Assembly: GCA_031835245.1 (NCBI GenBank)
Contig: JAVKOQ010000199.1
Location: 32,127 to 96,126, forward strand
Length of the DNA stretch: 64,000 nt
Direction of reading: 5' to 3'
Source: Balamuthia mandrillaris
Lineage: Eukaryota > Discosea > Longamoebia > Balamuthiidae
The notes under the pieces were generated by a model. It saw only the letters and a list, made by a program, of their open reading frames with translations. It ran no database searches and was not told the origin of the DNA. The position numbers and the translations under genes were made by a program. The first letter of the stretch is position 1; each line of letters begins with the position of its first letter. This document shows positions 35,319 through 46,161 of this stretch, piece after piece.

Positions 35319-36200
35319 CTTAGTTTTCTTTTCTTTTCTTTTCTGTTCTTTATACGGCTCGGTGTTTTGGCTCTTGTGGGTATAAACATTTTCACGCTTT
35401 TGCAGAAATACGAAGATTTTCTCGCTCGCTCAGCAGAGGCGGAGGAAGAAACGGACGACCTGGAGCTCGAACAACACAGAAAGGACCAACAGGACAAAGC
35501 GCATCAGGAGTTTGTCTCGTTGGCCCTCAGCCTCAGCCATACCTATGGCATCAAGAACCTCAAGAGGAGGGCGCAACTCATTATGCTCTTGCAAGAGGGC
35601 ATCAAGTACGCCTTGCAAAGCCCGCCAAAACGCTTTGCATTCCTCACCGCTCTTCATCCTTTCATCACCAAGTTAGCCCATAAACTTAGTAGTGAGCACA
35701 TGTACGTTTCATTGGTTGTTTTCTTTTTCTTTACGTTGTCCCCCGTTTTGACCCTCTTCTTTTCTTTTTTCAGTTTAAGGAACATGCACACGGAGGCGAG
35801 AGCAGCATTTTTGGATGCGGGCTATGAGTTGGACGAGAGCGATGACGCATGCAAGCCCTACCTCGAGTTCATGGCAGCTCTTGAGCGCATGGCCAGCTTG
35901 CCGTCTTCCGCCATGGCGGCATCGAGGGCGCAGGAATCGGTGGCCGGCACGCCAGTGGCCTCCACCGCCAAGAGGGTGGCCAAGAGGAGAAAGACTCCAC
36001 AGAGCAAGTACCCTCCGTTAGAACTGACCGCATTGGAAACACCGACCAGAAGAAGACCGGAGAGAGAAGAAGAACAAGAAGAACAAGAAGAACCAGAGGG
36101 AGAGGAGGAGGCAGAACCTGAGAAGGAGAAAGAGAAGGAGAAGGAGAAGGAAGCGGAGGAACAGGAGGAAGTGGATAGTGAAGAGGAGACTCAGCTTTAA
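31158..36200 (+). CDS. SCC3: Cohesin subunit SCC3/STAG
   Basis: Fifteen exons, all in phase: 31158-31192, 31319-31718, 31824-31919, 31999-32414, 32582-32726, 32797-32975, 33057-33318, 33427-33585, 33667-33828, 33912-34112, 34172-34339, 34420-34891, 34990-35264, 35406-35701 and 35774-36200. The product has 1230 residues, normal for SCC3/STAG. This HEAT-repeat subunit binds the kleisin and DNA in the cohesin ring that holds sister chromatids in the nucleus. The STAG hallmark blocks are present: [53 protein letters not shown] and [20 protein letters not shown]. The N-terminus is basic and acidic (Lys/Ala repeats) and the C-terminus is a Glu/Lys-rich tail. The intron after 32726 begins with GC rather than GT. 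CT microsatellites fill several introns on the coding strand. Confidence 0.94.
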
Positions 36201-36647
36201 ACAATTGCTTGTGTGGTAGTTATGGGTTATGCATAGCATTGTACGTCTTTGAAGTTGCATTCCATTCTACTTGTTTTTTCCAGCACGGAGAGGGTTGGTT
36301 TTTTTTTTTTTTTGTCTGCAGTGGTCCTTCCTTCTCCTTCTCTTTCTCCTTCTCAGAACGAACGTTTCAAACGGCAAGACATTTCTTTTACGGAGAACCG
36401 CCTCGGCCAATTCTCTGCCCCCACTACCCGCCCCGACTAACAAAACAAAAAAACAAAAAGAAAGAAAAATAGACAAAGAAAAGGGGGGGCCGCTTGTTTG
36501 CTTGACAAGCGGACGACGCGAAGCGCAAGGCAAAGACAACGGGGAGGGGGGAAAAGAGTAGCAAGAGAGCGAGAGAGAGAGAGAGAAGAGAGAGCGGGAG
36601 CTCTGCACGATCGTCAAAAAAAATTTTAAAAACTGGACGGCACAACG
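36201..36647. other. Intergenic gap
   Basis: This is the 3' flank of cohesin SCC3 and the promoter side of the ceramide synthase gene. It has a T run at 36300-36315, an AAAGAAAAA patch near 36450-36480 and a short GA tract at 36568-36592. No gene is supported. Confidence 0.4.
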
Positions 36648-38150
36648 ATGCCCTTGACGGATCCCACGCGTGACTTGGACTTTGTCCTCACACGGGACGT
36701 GACGCAGTACCGGGAGGAGTTTCCCTACCCGTGGTGGCTGGACGGCCCGCACTACAACCCACCGTGGGTCGCCCCTCTCCATTTCTACCTCGCCTTCCTC
36801 ACCATCGCCGTTGTGGTCACCGCCATTCGTTCGATCTGTTACAAAACGATCTTTCAGGTGAAGTTACACTCTCACTACGTTTTTTTTGGATTGGCTTTGA
36901 TGGTGGTGTTGGAGGGTTTTAATCTTTTTGTGTCTTTCTTCTTCCTCTTTGCGTTCACATGATTAGTGGATCATCAATTTTTTCGAGGTGGCACAAGAGG
37001 ACCAGGCTGAACTACGGGAGTCTCTTTCACAACTTATTTATTACACCATCAGTTGGACATGGTGTGCTGTCTGGGTTATGCAACAGGACTTTTTCTGGGA
37101 CACTGTTTACATTTGGGAGGGCGACTTTCCATTCCAACCTTTGCCGTAATGCTTTCCCTCTCTTCCCTCTCTCTCGCACTCTCTCTCTCACTCTCACTCT
37201 CTTTCTCTTGTGTCTCACCCGCTCACATTAACTCTTCCACTGATTGTTCTCTTCCGCACACTACTTTCTTCTCTTCTATTGTTCTCTCCCTTTTCTCTGC
37301 AATGATTTTTGAACAGATGGACAGTGTATTGGCTCTACGCGTTCAACTTAGGATGGTATGCACACTGCACCTATGCACACTTCACATGGGACAACCACAA
37401 GTCAGACTTTTGGGAGATGCTTATCCACCACGTGGTGACCCTGGTTTTGCTCTACTTTTCCTTCGTAAACGGCTACTGGCGACTCGGTTGTCTAGTGCTT
37501 TACACACACGACGTCTGCGACATCTTTCTTCACTTCGCGAAAGCCTGCAAGTTCACGATAGAGAAAACATTACCTGACTTTGTGATGACTTGTATCTTTG
37601 TGCCATTTCCTCTTTCTTGGGTCGTCTTCCGACTGATTTTGTTCCCTGCGATGTACGTCCTCTCTTTCCCATTATTTGTTTTGAAACATCGTTGCTGACT
37701 TTATCTTTATTCATCCCTCTTTCAAATTTGCAGGGTATGTTGCTAGATTCTCTCTCTCTCTCTCTCTCTCTCTCTCAGGCGTTTGGTACTCATTTAAAAC
37801 TTACACTCTCGCCGACAACAGGTAATCTACACGACTCTATTCCACCCGCTGCAGCTGGTAGGATGGGAATACAGCGACTACTACCTCTTCTTCAATCCGT
37901 TGCTCATTGTACTGTTTTTCATCCAGGTACGTTTCCACTCATTTTTTAAAACTCTCTTCTCTCTCTTTCCTCTTGTTCCCTCCTCCCTTCCTGTGGCTTC
38001 TAACGTGTGCATCATTGGTGGGTGGGGCACCAACACCAACAGGTGTATTGGGGTGTACTTATCTTGAAAATAGTGGTGAGGAAGATACGGGGAAAGCCAC
38101 TGGAAGACATTCGGCAGGACAACGTGCGACTGCGGGAAAAGGAGGAATAG
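36648..38150 (+). CDS. LAG1: Ceramide synthase (LAG1/TLC domain)
   Basis: Exons 36648-36857, 36967-37145, 37317-37652, 37822-37926 and 38043-38150, plus a probable one-base exon at 37734, give 312 residues. The protein is an ER multi-pass membrane enzyme that acylates sphingoid bases. The Lag motif is clear: FWEMLIHHVVTLVLLYFSF with the His pair, then YTHDVCDIFLHFAKACKF with the conserved Asp residues. FFNPLLIVLFFIQVYWGVLI is the last membrane segment before a charged tail. The N-terminal HYNPPWVAPLHFYLAF segment is the first helix. Joining exon 3 to VIYTTLFHP needs one extra base, supplied by the G between a strong acceptor (AATTTGCAG) and a strong donor (GTATGT). The alternative is a weaker donor at 37657 giving one extra Tyr. 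A Svf1-like gene follows on the same strand. Confidence 0.9.
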
Positions 38151-38698
38151 CTTCCCGCCCAACTACGAAAATAAAAAAGCAACGTACGACAAAGCCACCA
38201 CCATTTTATATTTAATTTTCAAAAACAATAAGAAAACTGCCAGGGCGCACCGGTAAAAAAACTGGTTCCTTCCCTCCAGGAAAAGCGATTGTACATTCGG
38301 TTTCTTCTTCTTTCTTTTTCACTTGCGCATTTCTTCTATTTCTTTCTTGATCGAAAGACACGGCCTATCGTGGGTCGTGGGTTCGTTATCGATAGCTTAA
38401 TATGGAGACAACGATGAAATTGCGAAGAAAAAGTGTCCAAATTTTAGCCAGCCTTGCTTTTTTTGTCCACCGAAAGTTAAATTTTACATTAAATTTTGGG
38501 TGGGGGGCAGTGAACAGGCTGTGCTCAAGAGGCAAAAGCTTTTTTTTTCGACAACAAAACATAAAAAAAAGGAAGAGAGAAGAAGCAAAGGAAGGCGAAC
38601 AACACTACCTTTTTTTTTTATACTACCCTTTTTTTTTTTCCTCCCTTTCTTTCCCCTCCCCCTTTGGGTTTTTTTTATCTTTAAAGCCGAATACAAAG
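38151..38698. promoter_or_regulatory. Intergenic region upstream of the Svf1-like gene
   Basis: This gap separates two same-strand sphingolipid-linked genes. It contains long T and A runs at 38535-38575 and 38608-38645. No coding frame or clear TATA element is seen. Confidence 0.35.
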
Positions 38699-39050
38699 AT
38701 GCAAGGAAACAGAGTGGTGTGGTATCCTGATGCCTCGGGAGAGGAGCAGTGGCACTTCCCCGTGACGGAGGGCGATGTGGCCACGGTGCTCGCTGAGGAC
38801 TCTGATTATTTTGACTCTACCAGTTTTGTTATCACCTGCAAGGACGGGGCTTTGATCTTCTTGCAGTTCGTGTTGGCTAACTTGAAGCCTATGTACACTC
38901 ACCAGGTACCTTTTTGCCTCCTTTGCAACTTTTTTTGAGGATGTGTACTCACCTCCTCTTTCTCTCGCTCTTGCAATTTTTTACTCTTCTTTCTCCTTTT
39001 TCTTTTTTTTTTAATTGCTGCTTCACCTTCTTCTGCTGCGCTACTCTTCT

Positions 39051-39084
<34 letters not shown>

Positions 39085-40289
39085 TTCTTTTTGTCACTTT
39101 CATAAATAGATTGGAGTGCACATCAAGTACGTCGACCCGGCTGGCAAGTGCACCGTCTACTCCAACAAGTACGACAAGAAGAGCTTTTCCCTTACTGATG
39201 ATAACACCACCATCCACATTGGCGGCTTTAAGATCATCCGCCAAGCCAGCGAGAACGGCTATACCATTGAGGTATTATTTCGTTATGCTTTCTTTTCTTT
39301 TGTTAGGTTTGTTTAAAACTTCCTACTGAAACGCATTATTATTTCAACGTCACCCTCCAATAGGTGGACGATAAACAATGCAAGAAGATAAAGGGAGAGT
39401 TGCACGTGGCAAGCAACGAAGGCGGAGGCGTCAAGTTTGGGGATGATGGCAAGACTTCATTCTCGGAGGACCGTTCTGAATTTTCTGCTATGTTTTACAC
39501 CATTCCTCGCGCTACTGTACGTTATCTCTTGTCTTTTTCGTGCTTGGTTTTTTATGTTTACTTTCTGTCTTCTCTTATTCTTTATCTTACCATTACTTCA
39601 AGGTTACTGGAACGTTGGTGGTAGATGGGCAAGAAGTGACAGTTGATGCTCATGGCTTTGTCAGCCACTTTACACAAAACATGAAGCCACACCGAGTGGC
39701 CTTGAAGTGGTCTTTGATGAAGTTTCACAGCGATGACATCACGCTAAACCAAAACTTGCTCCTTACCCCTAAGCACTACAACAAAACGGTGGTCTCCCAC
39801 GGTATTTGCGTCCTTGACAACAAGCTCTTGGCCGTCACCATGGACAACGACATCGTCTATCCCACCAGCGAGTACGACAAAGGTACTTGTTTTTCCTTTC
39901 ATTCTTTCGTTTTACCTCCCTTTTATTATCCTAAACAACGTTTGTTTTTTTTTAACTAAATGCTATGGCGCTGTATGGTTCTCGAACTTTAAAACACAGA
40001 TACTGGATACAATGTTCCCACTTCAGCAGTGTACACATGGAAGGGAAAGACCCTCGACGGAGAGCCATTCAGCGCAAAGATCGAGTTGACGCCGTCGAAC
40101 CTCATCGACAAGGTCGACATTCTGGGTCACTTGCCATGGGCCATCCGTATGATCATCAAGGCCTTTGTCGCTCGTCCTTATCACTACCAGTGGTTGGACA
40201 AGGCGACAGCCACCGTTACCATTGGTGACAAAACCTTTGAGACGGAAGGACAAGCATTGCACGAGGTTACCTTTGTAAACCCAGAATAA
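38699..40289 (+). CDS. Svf1-like (survival factor 1 family) lipocalin-fold protein
   Basis: Five exons, 38699-38905, 39110-39271, 39364-39516, 39603-39882 and 40000-40289, encode 363 residues in frame. The pattern fits the Svf1 family of two lipocalin-like barrels. The N-terminal barrel has DYFDSTSFVITCKDGALIFL and a repeated-strand layout. The C-terminal barrel has FVSHFTQNMKPHRVALKWSL and later YHYQWLDKATATVTIGDKTF. In yeast Svf1 supports survival under oxidative and cold stress and carries ceramide from ER to Golgi; that role comes from family knowledge. There is no signal peptide, so it should be cytosolic or peripheral on membranes. The gene follows ceramide synthase directly on the same strand. 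The family assignment rests on motif memory, so I hold it at moderate confidence. Confidence 0.7.
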
Positions 40290-40334
40290 ACAAAAGAGAA
40301 CTTACTTTCCTTCTACTCTTTTCATTTCTCCAGA

Positions 40335-40365
<31 letters not shown>

Positions 40366-40413
40366 TGAAGTTACATTGATTATTATTAATATCAACGGAA
40401 AGCAAGCATATTA

Positions 40414-43400
40414 TTAGAAGTTGAAACGGTACCGGCCAGTGGAAGGCCGGTCTGGCCGAGCGTTGGCTGCAGTTTCTTCCAAGATGCGAAGGATCTCTTT
40501 TCTGGCTTTCTTGACGGCCGCCTCCGAAGGTGCTTCAATGTAGAGATAGAGCTTGCGCTCACCAGGAGGCACTGGCAAACCAGGTTTGATATAAGTGCCT
40601 CGTGTGGTGATGGCCGCTCCCGTCCATTCAGTGATCTGCGAGAGAGCGTCCTTGTGGGTGACCTTCCAGCGAGCTTGCTGCGGGTAGTCGTTGATCTCCA
40701 GCTCTGCATCAAAGTGGCCGGATTGGGCCTCTAGTTTTGGTGCTGCAATCGTCTTCTTCATGTTGAGGATGAGGGCAAGCAGCTTGGCTTTGGTGGCTGC
40801 CGCTGAGATGTTGGCGGCCACAGCTGCTGCTGCAGGAGGGACAGTAGCAGATGGGGTTGCAGTGGCTGCTTGGATGACTGGTTGGATTTGCGCGAGGGCC
40901 TGTTCTTGGGAAGCTCGTGGCATGGAGGCCAACATTGGCAGAATGGTGTTGGTGGTGTCTGGTGGAAGTTGCTTCATGAGGTTGAGGATGGCGGGAATGA
41001 CAGCACCGGGCTGGTCTGTTTCTGCTTCTGCTGTAGTGGTGGTCGCTGCTGCTGTGGTTTCCTCCTTTTCTTCCGTATCACTGACATCGCTGCCCTGCTC
41101 TTCGTCCTCAGAGTCGGTGGCCTCGTCTAGACCCATGGCCTTCTTCTGTGCGCTGATTTCTGCCTTCTTCTTGTTGGCTTCCTCTTCGTTAAACTTGTAA
41201 CCAGTGCCACCATAGCCTGTGCCATGAGAGAATGCCAACCCAGCGGTTTTCTTGGCCTCAAAGTTATCAGCCATCTCCTGAAGTGGAGGCGGAACGGGGG
41301 CGTTGGAGGACTTGAGGGCTTTGACAAGATCGGGAGCATAGCGATCTTCCTCAGCGGTGATGAAAGTATAGGCCCAGCCCTTACGACCAGCACGCCCAGT
41401 TCGTCCTACACGGTGTACATAGTCCTCCAAATGGTTAGGCGCGTCGTAGTTGACAACGAGGTTGAGGGAGGGAACGTCCAACCCGCGAGCGCACAGAGAA
41501 GTAGCAACGAGGATGGGACGGCTCTCTTTCTTGAACTCGTGGATCGTATAATCGCGGTCAGATTGGTCATGGCCACCATGGAGGGACAATGCGGAGAAAC
41601 CCTGCCTAGTCAGCTCGGCAAAGAGGGCGTCCACCGACTCTTGAGTATCCACGAAGATGATGACGCTGCCCTTCTGCTTCCACGCGACTAGCAGTTCGAG
41701 CAACCTCCTGAACTTGCTTTCCTCGGTGTGAATTTCGATGTGCTGCTCAACGTCAGCACAGACAGTACTGCGACCGCCAACAACTATCTCGAGAGGCTTG
41801 CGAAGGATTTTGCGAGCAGCCATTTCGACGGGACGAGGGAAAGTGGCAGAGAACATGACGGTCTGGCGGTCAGGGCGTATGCCCTCCACTATCCGCATGA
41901 TCTGTGGCTCAAAACCCATGTCGAACATACGGTCGGCCTCGTCCAGCACAAGGAAGGTCACCCGTCGCAGGTTACAGATGCGGCCATTGTTAGTGCTGAG
42001 GATGTCAATCATGCGACCGGGAGTGCAGACTACCACTTCGGCTCCTCTCTTAAGCTTCGAGATTTGATCCTGTACGCCGGACCCGCCGTAGACACAGACT
42101 ACACGAAGGTCCAAGGCCTTGCAAAACTTTTTGTAATCTTTGTAAATCTGGGTGGCTAGCTCACGGGTGGGGGCCATCACCAGTCCAATCGGTCCTTCTC
42201 CAGGCTCCAGCGGCCGTTGGTCCAAAATGTGGCGAAGCATCGGTAAGAGGAAGGCCAAGGTCTTGCCAGAGCCCGTCTTTGCACAGCCGATAATGTCTCT
42301 GCCTTTCATAACAGCCGGGATGGCTTGTGATTGAATGGGCGTTGGCCGCTCAAAGCCACACCGCTTCATCACAGCGTACATCTTAGAGCTCAGTCCGCAC
42401 TGGCTAAACTCTTTGATAGGCTTTGGGCAATGTTTGCCTCTAATGCGCACTCCCTCCAGCTGTGTGCGGCGGTACTCCTCTACTTCCTCCTTTGTCATCT
42501 TCTTGATCGCCGGGACCTCGATGTAAAAGTTCTTGCGAAACGGCTCATAGGCGGAGGCGTTATCTGCCGAGGGGATGACCTTCTTTTTGGCCTGTTTCAG
42601 CAAATATCCACCTTCCACCACATCATCATCTTCTACTATCTTCCACTGTTCTTGCTCGTCGTCAGCGTAGAACCTCACCCCCAATTTACTGCGAATGACG
42701 TTGCCCGTCGATCGCTTCAAGCCGTCCTCTTCCCCGTCGGCAGCGGTAACTGGAGCGCTGCTTTCCTTCAGCGTTTGCTTGGAGCCACCCTTATCCACCA
42801 CCACCTTGGCTACCTCCACAGTGTGAAGCTTTCGTACTTCTTGGTTTATGTCCTTCATGTAGGCGTCCAGCGGGTCCACCTCTGCAGATACTACGTCCAT
42901 CTTATCACTTTGTGTAGTGTTGCTGTTACTGGCAGCGGTATTGGCAGTGGGAGCAGCAGTGGCGGCGGTGGTTGCAATGGCAACGTCGCCTGTAGAAGCG
43001 TCGTTTGCTGATTCTTCTTTTTCTTGCTTCTCCGCTGTTTCTTCTTTCTCCTCCTCTTCCTCCTCGTCCTCATCATCATCGTCATCAAGGGTCCATGTCT
43101 TTTTTGGAACAGCTAGCTCCTCTTTCTCTTCTGTTGTAGCTTCTCCGTTTTCCTTTTGTCGTTGCGCTCTCCACGCCTCCACTTTTTCCCTCCTTTTCCT
43201 CATGACCTCTTCCAGCTTTTCTTGTTCCTGTATCTTTTCTTCCTCCCTTTCTCGCTGCTCTCGCTGCATTCGCTCCTCTGGAGTTTCTTCCAACTCAGGT
43301 TTTGCTTTCTTATTCTCTCGTTCCTTTTCTTCTCTCCTCTCCTCTCTTGAGCTTTCTCTCTCCTTCCTCTTTCGGCTGCTGCCATCCCTGCTGCTCCTCT

Positions 43401-43596
43401 CTCGACCTCCTCTGTCTCTGGCCCTGCGTCGAGAGGAGGAAGAGGAAGGGGAAGGGCTGCGGGAGGAACTCCTGTGGGTCCGTTTGCCGCTGCGGCTTTT
43501 GCTGCTGCCACCATGCCTGCTGTGACTAGACTTGGAGTGAGAGGATGAAGAGCCATGGCGGCTGCTCCCTGTGGTTGCAGTACCTTCTCCGCCCAT
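40414..43596 (-). CDS. PRP5: DEAD-box pre-mRNA splicing helicase PRP5/DDX46
   Basis: A single uninterrupted exon encodes 1060 residues, unlike the intron-rich neighbours. The N-terminus is an RS-type Ser/Arg-rich domain, then a Glu-rich coiled region, then a DPLDAYMKDI motif near residue 240. The DPLD motif is characteristic of Prp5, which links U1 and U2 snRNPs during pre-spliceosome assembly. Helicase motifs in order: FERPTPIQSQ (Q motif), AKTGSGKT (I), PTRELATQ (Ia), VLDEADRMFDMGF (II), FSATFPR (III), FVDTQESVDALF (IV) and HRVGRTGRAG (VI). The C-terminal 120 residues resemble the DDX46 tail (NDYPQQARWKVTHKD, ending GRYRFNF). The only low-complexity parts are Gln/Ala/Thr and Glu stretches between core and tail. 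Confidence 0.96.
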   Translation of the reverse strand: MGGEGTATTGSSRHGSSSSHSKSSHSRHGGSSKSRSGKRTHRSSSRSPSPSSSSSRRRARDRGGRERSSRDGSSRKRKERESSREERREEKERENKKAKPELEETPEERMQREQREREEEKIQEQEKLEEVMRKRREKVEAWRAQRQKENGEATTEEKEELAVPKKTWTLDDDDDEDEEEEEEKEETAEKQEKEESANDASTGDVAIATTAATAAPTANTAASNSNTTQSDKMDVVSAEVDPLDAYMKDINQEVRKLHTVEVAKVVVDKGGSKQTLKESSAPVTAADGEEDGLKRSTGNVIRSKLGVRFYADDEQEQWKIVEDDDVVEGGYLLKQAKKKVIPSADNASAYEPFRKNFYIEVPAIKKMTKEEVEEYRRTQLEGVRIRGKHCPKPIKEFSQCGLSSKMYAVMKRCGFERPTPIQSQAIPAVMKGRDIIGCAKTGSGKTLAFLLPMLRHILDQRPLEPGEGPIGLVMAPTRELATQIYKDYKKFCKALDLRVVCVYGGSGVQDQISKLKRGAEVVVCTPGRMIDILSTNNGRICNLRRVTFLVLDEADRMFDMGFEPQIMRIVEGIRPDRQTVMFSATFPRPVEMAARKILRKPLEIVVGGRSTVCADVEQHIEIHTEESKFRRLLELLVAWKQKGSVIIFVDTQESVDALFAELTRQGFSALSLHGGHDQSDRDYTIHEFKKESRPILVATSLCARGLDVPSLNLVVNYDAPNHLEDYVHRVGRTGRAGRKGWAYTFITAEEDRYAPDLVKALKSSNAPVPPPLQEMADNFEAKKTAGLAFSHGTGYGGTGYKFNEEEANKKKAEISAQKKAMGLDEATDSEDEEQGSDVSDTEEKEETTAAATTTTAEAETDQPGAVIPAILNLMKQLPPDTTNTILPMLASMPRASQEQALAQIQPVIQAATATPSATVPPAAAAVAANISAAATKAKLLALILNMKKTIAAPKLEAQSGHFDAELEINDYPQQARWKVTHKDALSQITEWTGAAITTRGTYIKPGLPVPPGERKLYLYIEAPSEAAVKKARKEILRILEETAANARPDRPSTGRYRFNF

Positions 43597-43925
43597 TTTG
43601 GTATGGTGCAGTGATCAGTGAAGAGCCTTTGCGTGTTGCTACTCGAGTTTGGTGCGTGGTTGTTGAACAAAGGCGCAGGTCGGGTTGCTGCTTCTTGCCT
43701 TCAGTTGCGTGTTTGATCCTTTTTTTCTCCCCAAAAGAAAAAATTATAACGACGGCACCCCTCAAGTGAACTTTTGCATAACTTTTCTTATGTCGACATG
43801 AGAGCTCTAGTGTAGTGTCGACAGAATGACATCACGTATTCCTTTCTGGTGCTTGTTGATCGGCAGATCATTGTTTTGGTGCACCAAACAAAAATGTAGC
43901 GAGGAAGGAGGCGTGGTGGGACACC
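43597..43925. promoter_or_regulatory. Bidirectional promoter region of PRP5 and the PARG-like gene
   Basis: Only 329 bp separate the two divergent start codons. Two GTCGACA words lie 30 bp apart at about 43793-43825, flanking GAGAGCTCTAGTG. An AT-rich AAAAATTATAACG element lies near 43740. These are candidates for shared control sites, without further proof. Confidence 0.4.
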
Positions 43926-45737
43926 ATGATGGAGAAACGCAAAGGCAAAGGCAAAGCGAAAGGCAAGGGCAACGCTGCTGCGCTTAACGTGCCCTTTGGA
44001 ATCGTGGCGGCTTCCTCTGTTAAACCAAAGGAATGCGTACCGGACCAGCTCTACCAAAATTGTGCCTCGCTCAAGCAGCAAAAGCAAATCTTAACCTTTC
44101 TCTTCGATCCCGCCCAATGGATGCGTTGGTGGCAAACGTACGAAATCATTCGCTCTCTCTTTTGCTCTCTTGTCTCATTTCTTGTTTTCTCCTCTTTGTT
44201 TGGTGCTGTCTTCTTTCTCCCTCTTCTGTCACCGTCAAGTAGCGACTCATTTCTCTACGTTAAAAACAGCTACGAGTTTAATCCATCCATGAAGCAATCC
44301 ATGCGCCTGCTGGTGCAGATCGGCACCATCGACGCTGTGCTGAGAGGCAAATACTTTCTTCCGGACGGAACTGGCGTCCTTCTTAACAAGAAGCAAATGG
44401 AGAAAGCATGTCTCTCCTCGCGAATGTATGCCTCCGACCATTTCAAGGCAAGAAGCAAAAAGAGTTCTGCTGGTAGCACTACTTCCACCACCTCAACAAC
44501 GTATATGGTGGTGGAAGGCGACTGTTTGGAGGCTGCAATATGGCTGAAAGACAAGTCGGGTCTGGCTTGTAACCCTGCCGTTCTTAATATGGCCTCACGC
44601 AGTCACCCATGTGGTGGCTACCGCTCTGGTGCTGGAGCTCAGGAAGGTACCCCCTGCCTCCTCTCTGCATCTATGCTTCTCCCTGATTCCCTCTCGTTCT
44701 CTTCTATGTCCTCTAACCTGCATCTATGCTCCTCTCTCGTTCTCTTGTCTAATGGCTTACATTCTTGGTTATTCTTTCTTTGGGCGTCTTTATCACAGAG
44801 AATCTAGCGCGACGGACTAACTTGTTTCAATGCTTGGAGGACCCATATAAGATAGATAGCAGCAGGAGTTGGTCTTATCCTCTTCCCGAGTTTGGTGGCG
44901 TTTATTCACCACGCGTATGCGTGTTTCGTAGTGCTGAGAGCCATGGTTATGCCTTTATGCAAAAGCCAGACTTCCTTTCGATCATATCTGCTTTTGGTAC
45001 CTCTTCCTCATTTGTCATATCTTTTCTTTGATTTAGCTTTTTGTAAACGTGTCAACTAACATGTTCACAAGCATACAAGTCGCCTCCTTTGGACATAGCT
45101 CACGATGGAGAAGAACCACGCCTCAGTGGTTCCATTGTCAAGCATGTGCAACACAAAATTAGCGCAATATTGAACATTGCCCTTGACAATGGTAAGACAG
45201 CCTAGTTTTCCTTTCAATTCAGAGCACTTTCTGCTTCTCTCTCTCCCCTCTCTCTCTCTCTTGCCTTCCATTCTGTCTCAATTTGATTGTATTTTATGCA
45301 AAGGGCATGACAGCATTGTATTGAGTGCGTTTGGTTGTGGCGCTTATGGCAATCCACCCACTCACACAGCTCAACTCTTCAAACAAGTCATTCTCTCTTC
45401 ATTTGCGAATTGTTTTAAGGTAAATCCTCCAACTCCTTTTAACGAAGGCTTTTTCGGATGTTGACCATGGATGATACAGGTCGTAATGTTTGCTATTTAT
45501 GAGGACCACAACAGTGGCAAAGAACACAATCCGATTGGCAATGTTAAACCCTTTGCGGAGGTATTTGGTGTACCCGTAATGCGGCTCTCTGAATTACTTT
45601 CAGAAAGAGAAGGAGCAGAAAGAGATGAAGAAAAAGAGAATAAAGAAGGCGGTGATGTGACGAGACAAAATGATCGAGGACAAACGGGCAGCAACGAGCC
45701 CAACTTGCAACAACAGCAAGGAAGCAATTTCACTTGA
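43926..45737 (+). CDS. Microbial-type poly(ADP-ribose) glycohydrolase (TIGR02452/DUF2263)
   Basis: Six exons, 43926-44137, 44240-44646, 44799-44996, 45072-45191, 45304-45419 and 45480-45737, give 436 residues in frame. The macrodomain-fold signature is PAVLNMASRSHPCGGYRSGAGAQEE split across residues, with the Gln-Glu-Glu at 205-207 formed across a splice junction. This corresponds to the GG-x6-8-QEE signature of PARG, the second Glu being catalytic. Later blocks SIVLSAFGCGAYGNPP and VVMFAIYEDHNSGKEHN match the family's phosphate-binding end. The enzyme removes poly(ADP-ribose) from proteins. The N-terminus is Lys/Gly-rich (KRKGKGKAKGKG), a likely nuclear or nucleolar signal. The C-terminus is a charged disordered tail. 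The gene diverges from PRP5 with a short shared promoter. Confidence 0.88.
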
Positions 45738-45817
45738 TACACCATTTTAGTTTTTTCCATCCTCTCCTCACGTGGTTGCTGTACAGTAAACACTTTTTTT
45801 CTATCCTGTTACCAGGT

Positions 45818-45859
<42 letters not shown>

Positions 45860-46161
45860 GCAAGGCCACCCACTTTCCATCTCAGCTCTTGAAATATCCA
45901 TTCCAAGGACAACTATTTGCTCTTCTTTCCCAGTGCAAGACTTTCAACTGTCCATCCAAAGCGGTGAACGCACGTTCCTTCGTCGCGAGGCCATCCAATG
46001 GACCATTTCAGCACCAAACTCGTTTTTTCAGCACCGCTTTTTACCACTTGCTTGTTCTTCTTCGCTGCTGTAACCGGGGAACACTTTTCGGAGAATGTAC
46101 AGTGCTATATACACCTGCCTTGAGAACGAAAGAAAGACAGAAACAAGGCGAACAAGCAAAG
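45738..46161. other. Intergenic gap with CT tract
   Basis: A (CT)n tract lies at 45820-45857 on the plus strand. The frame upstream of the phosphatase ATG stays open for 90 codons but lacks family similarity, so it is treated as the 5' flank. No other gene is seen. Confidence 0.4.
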
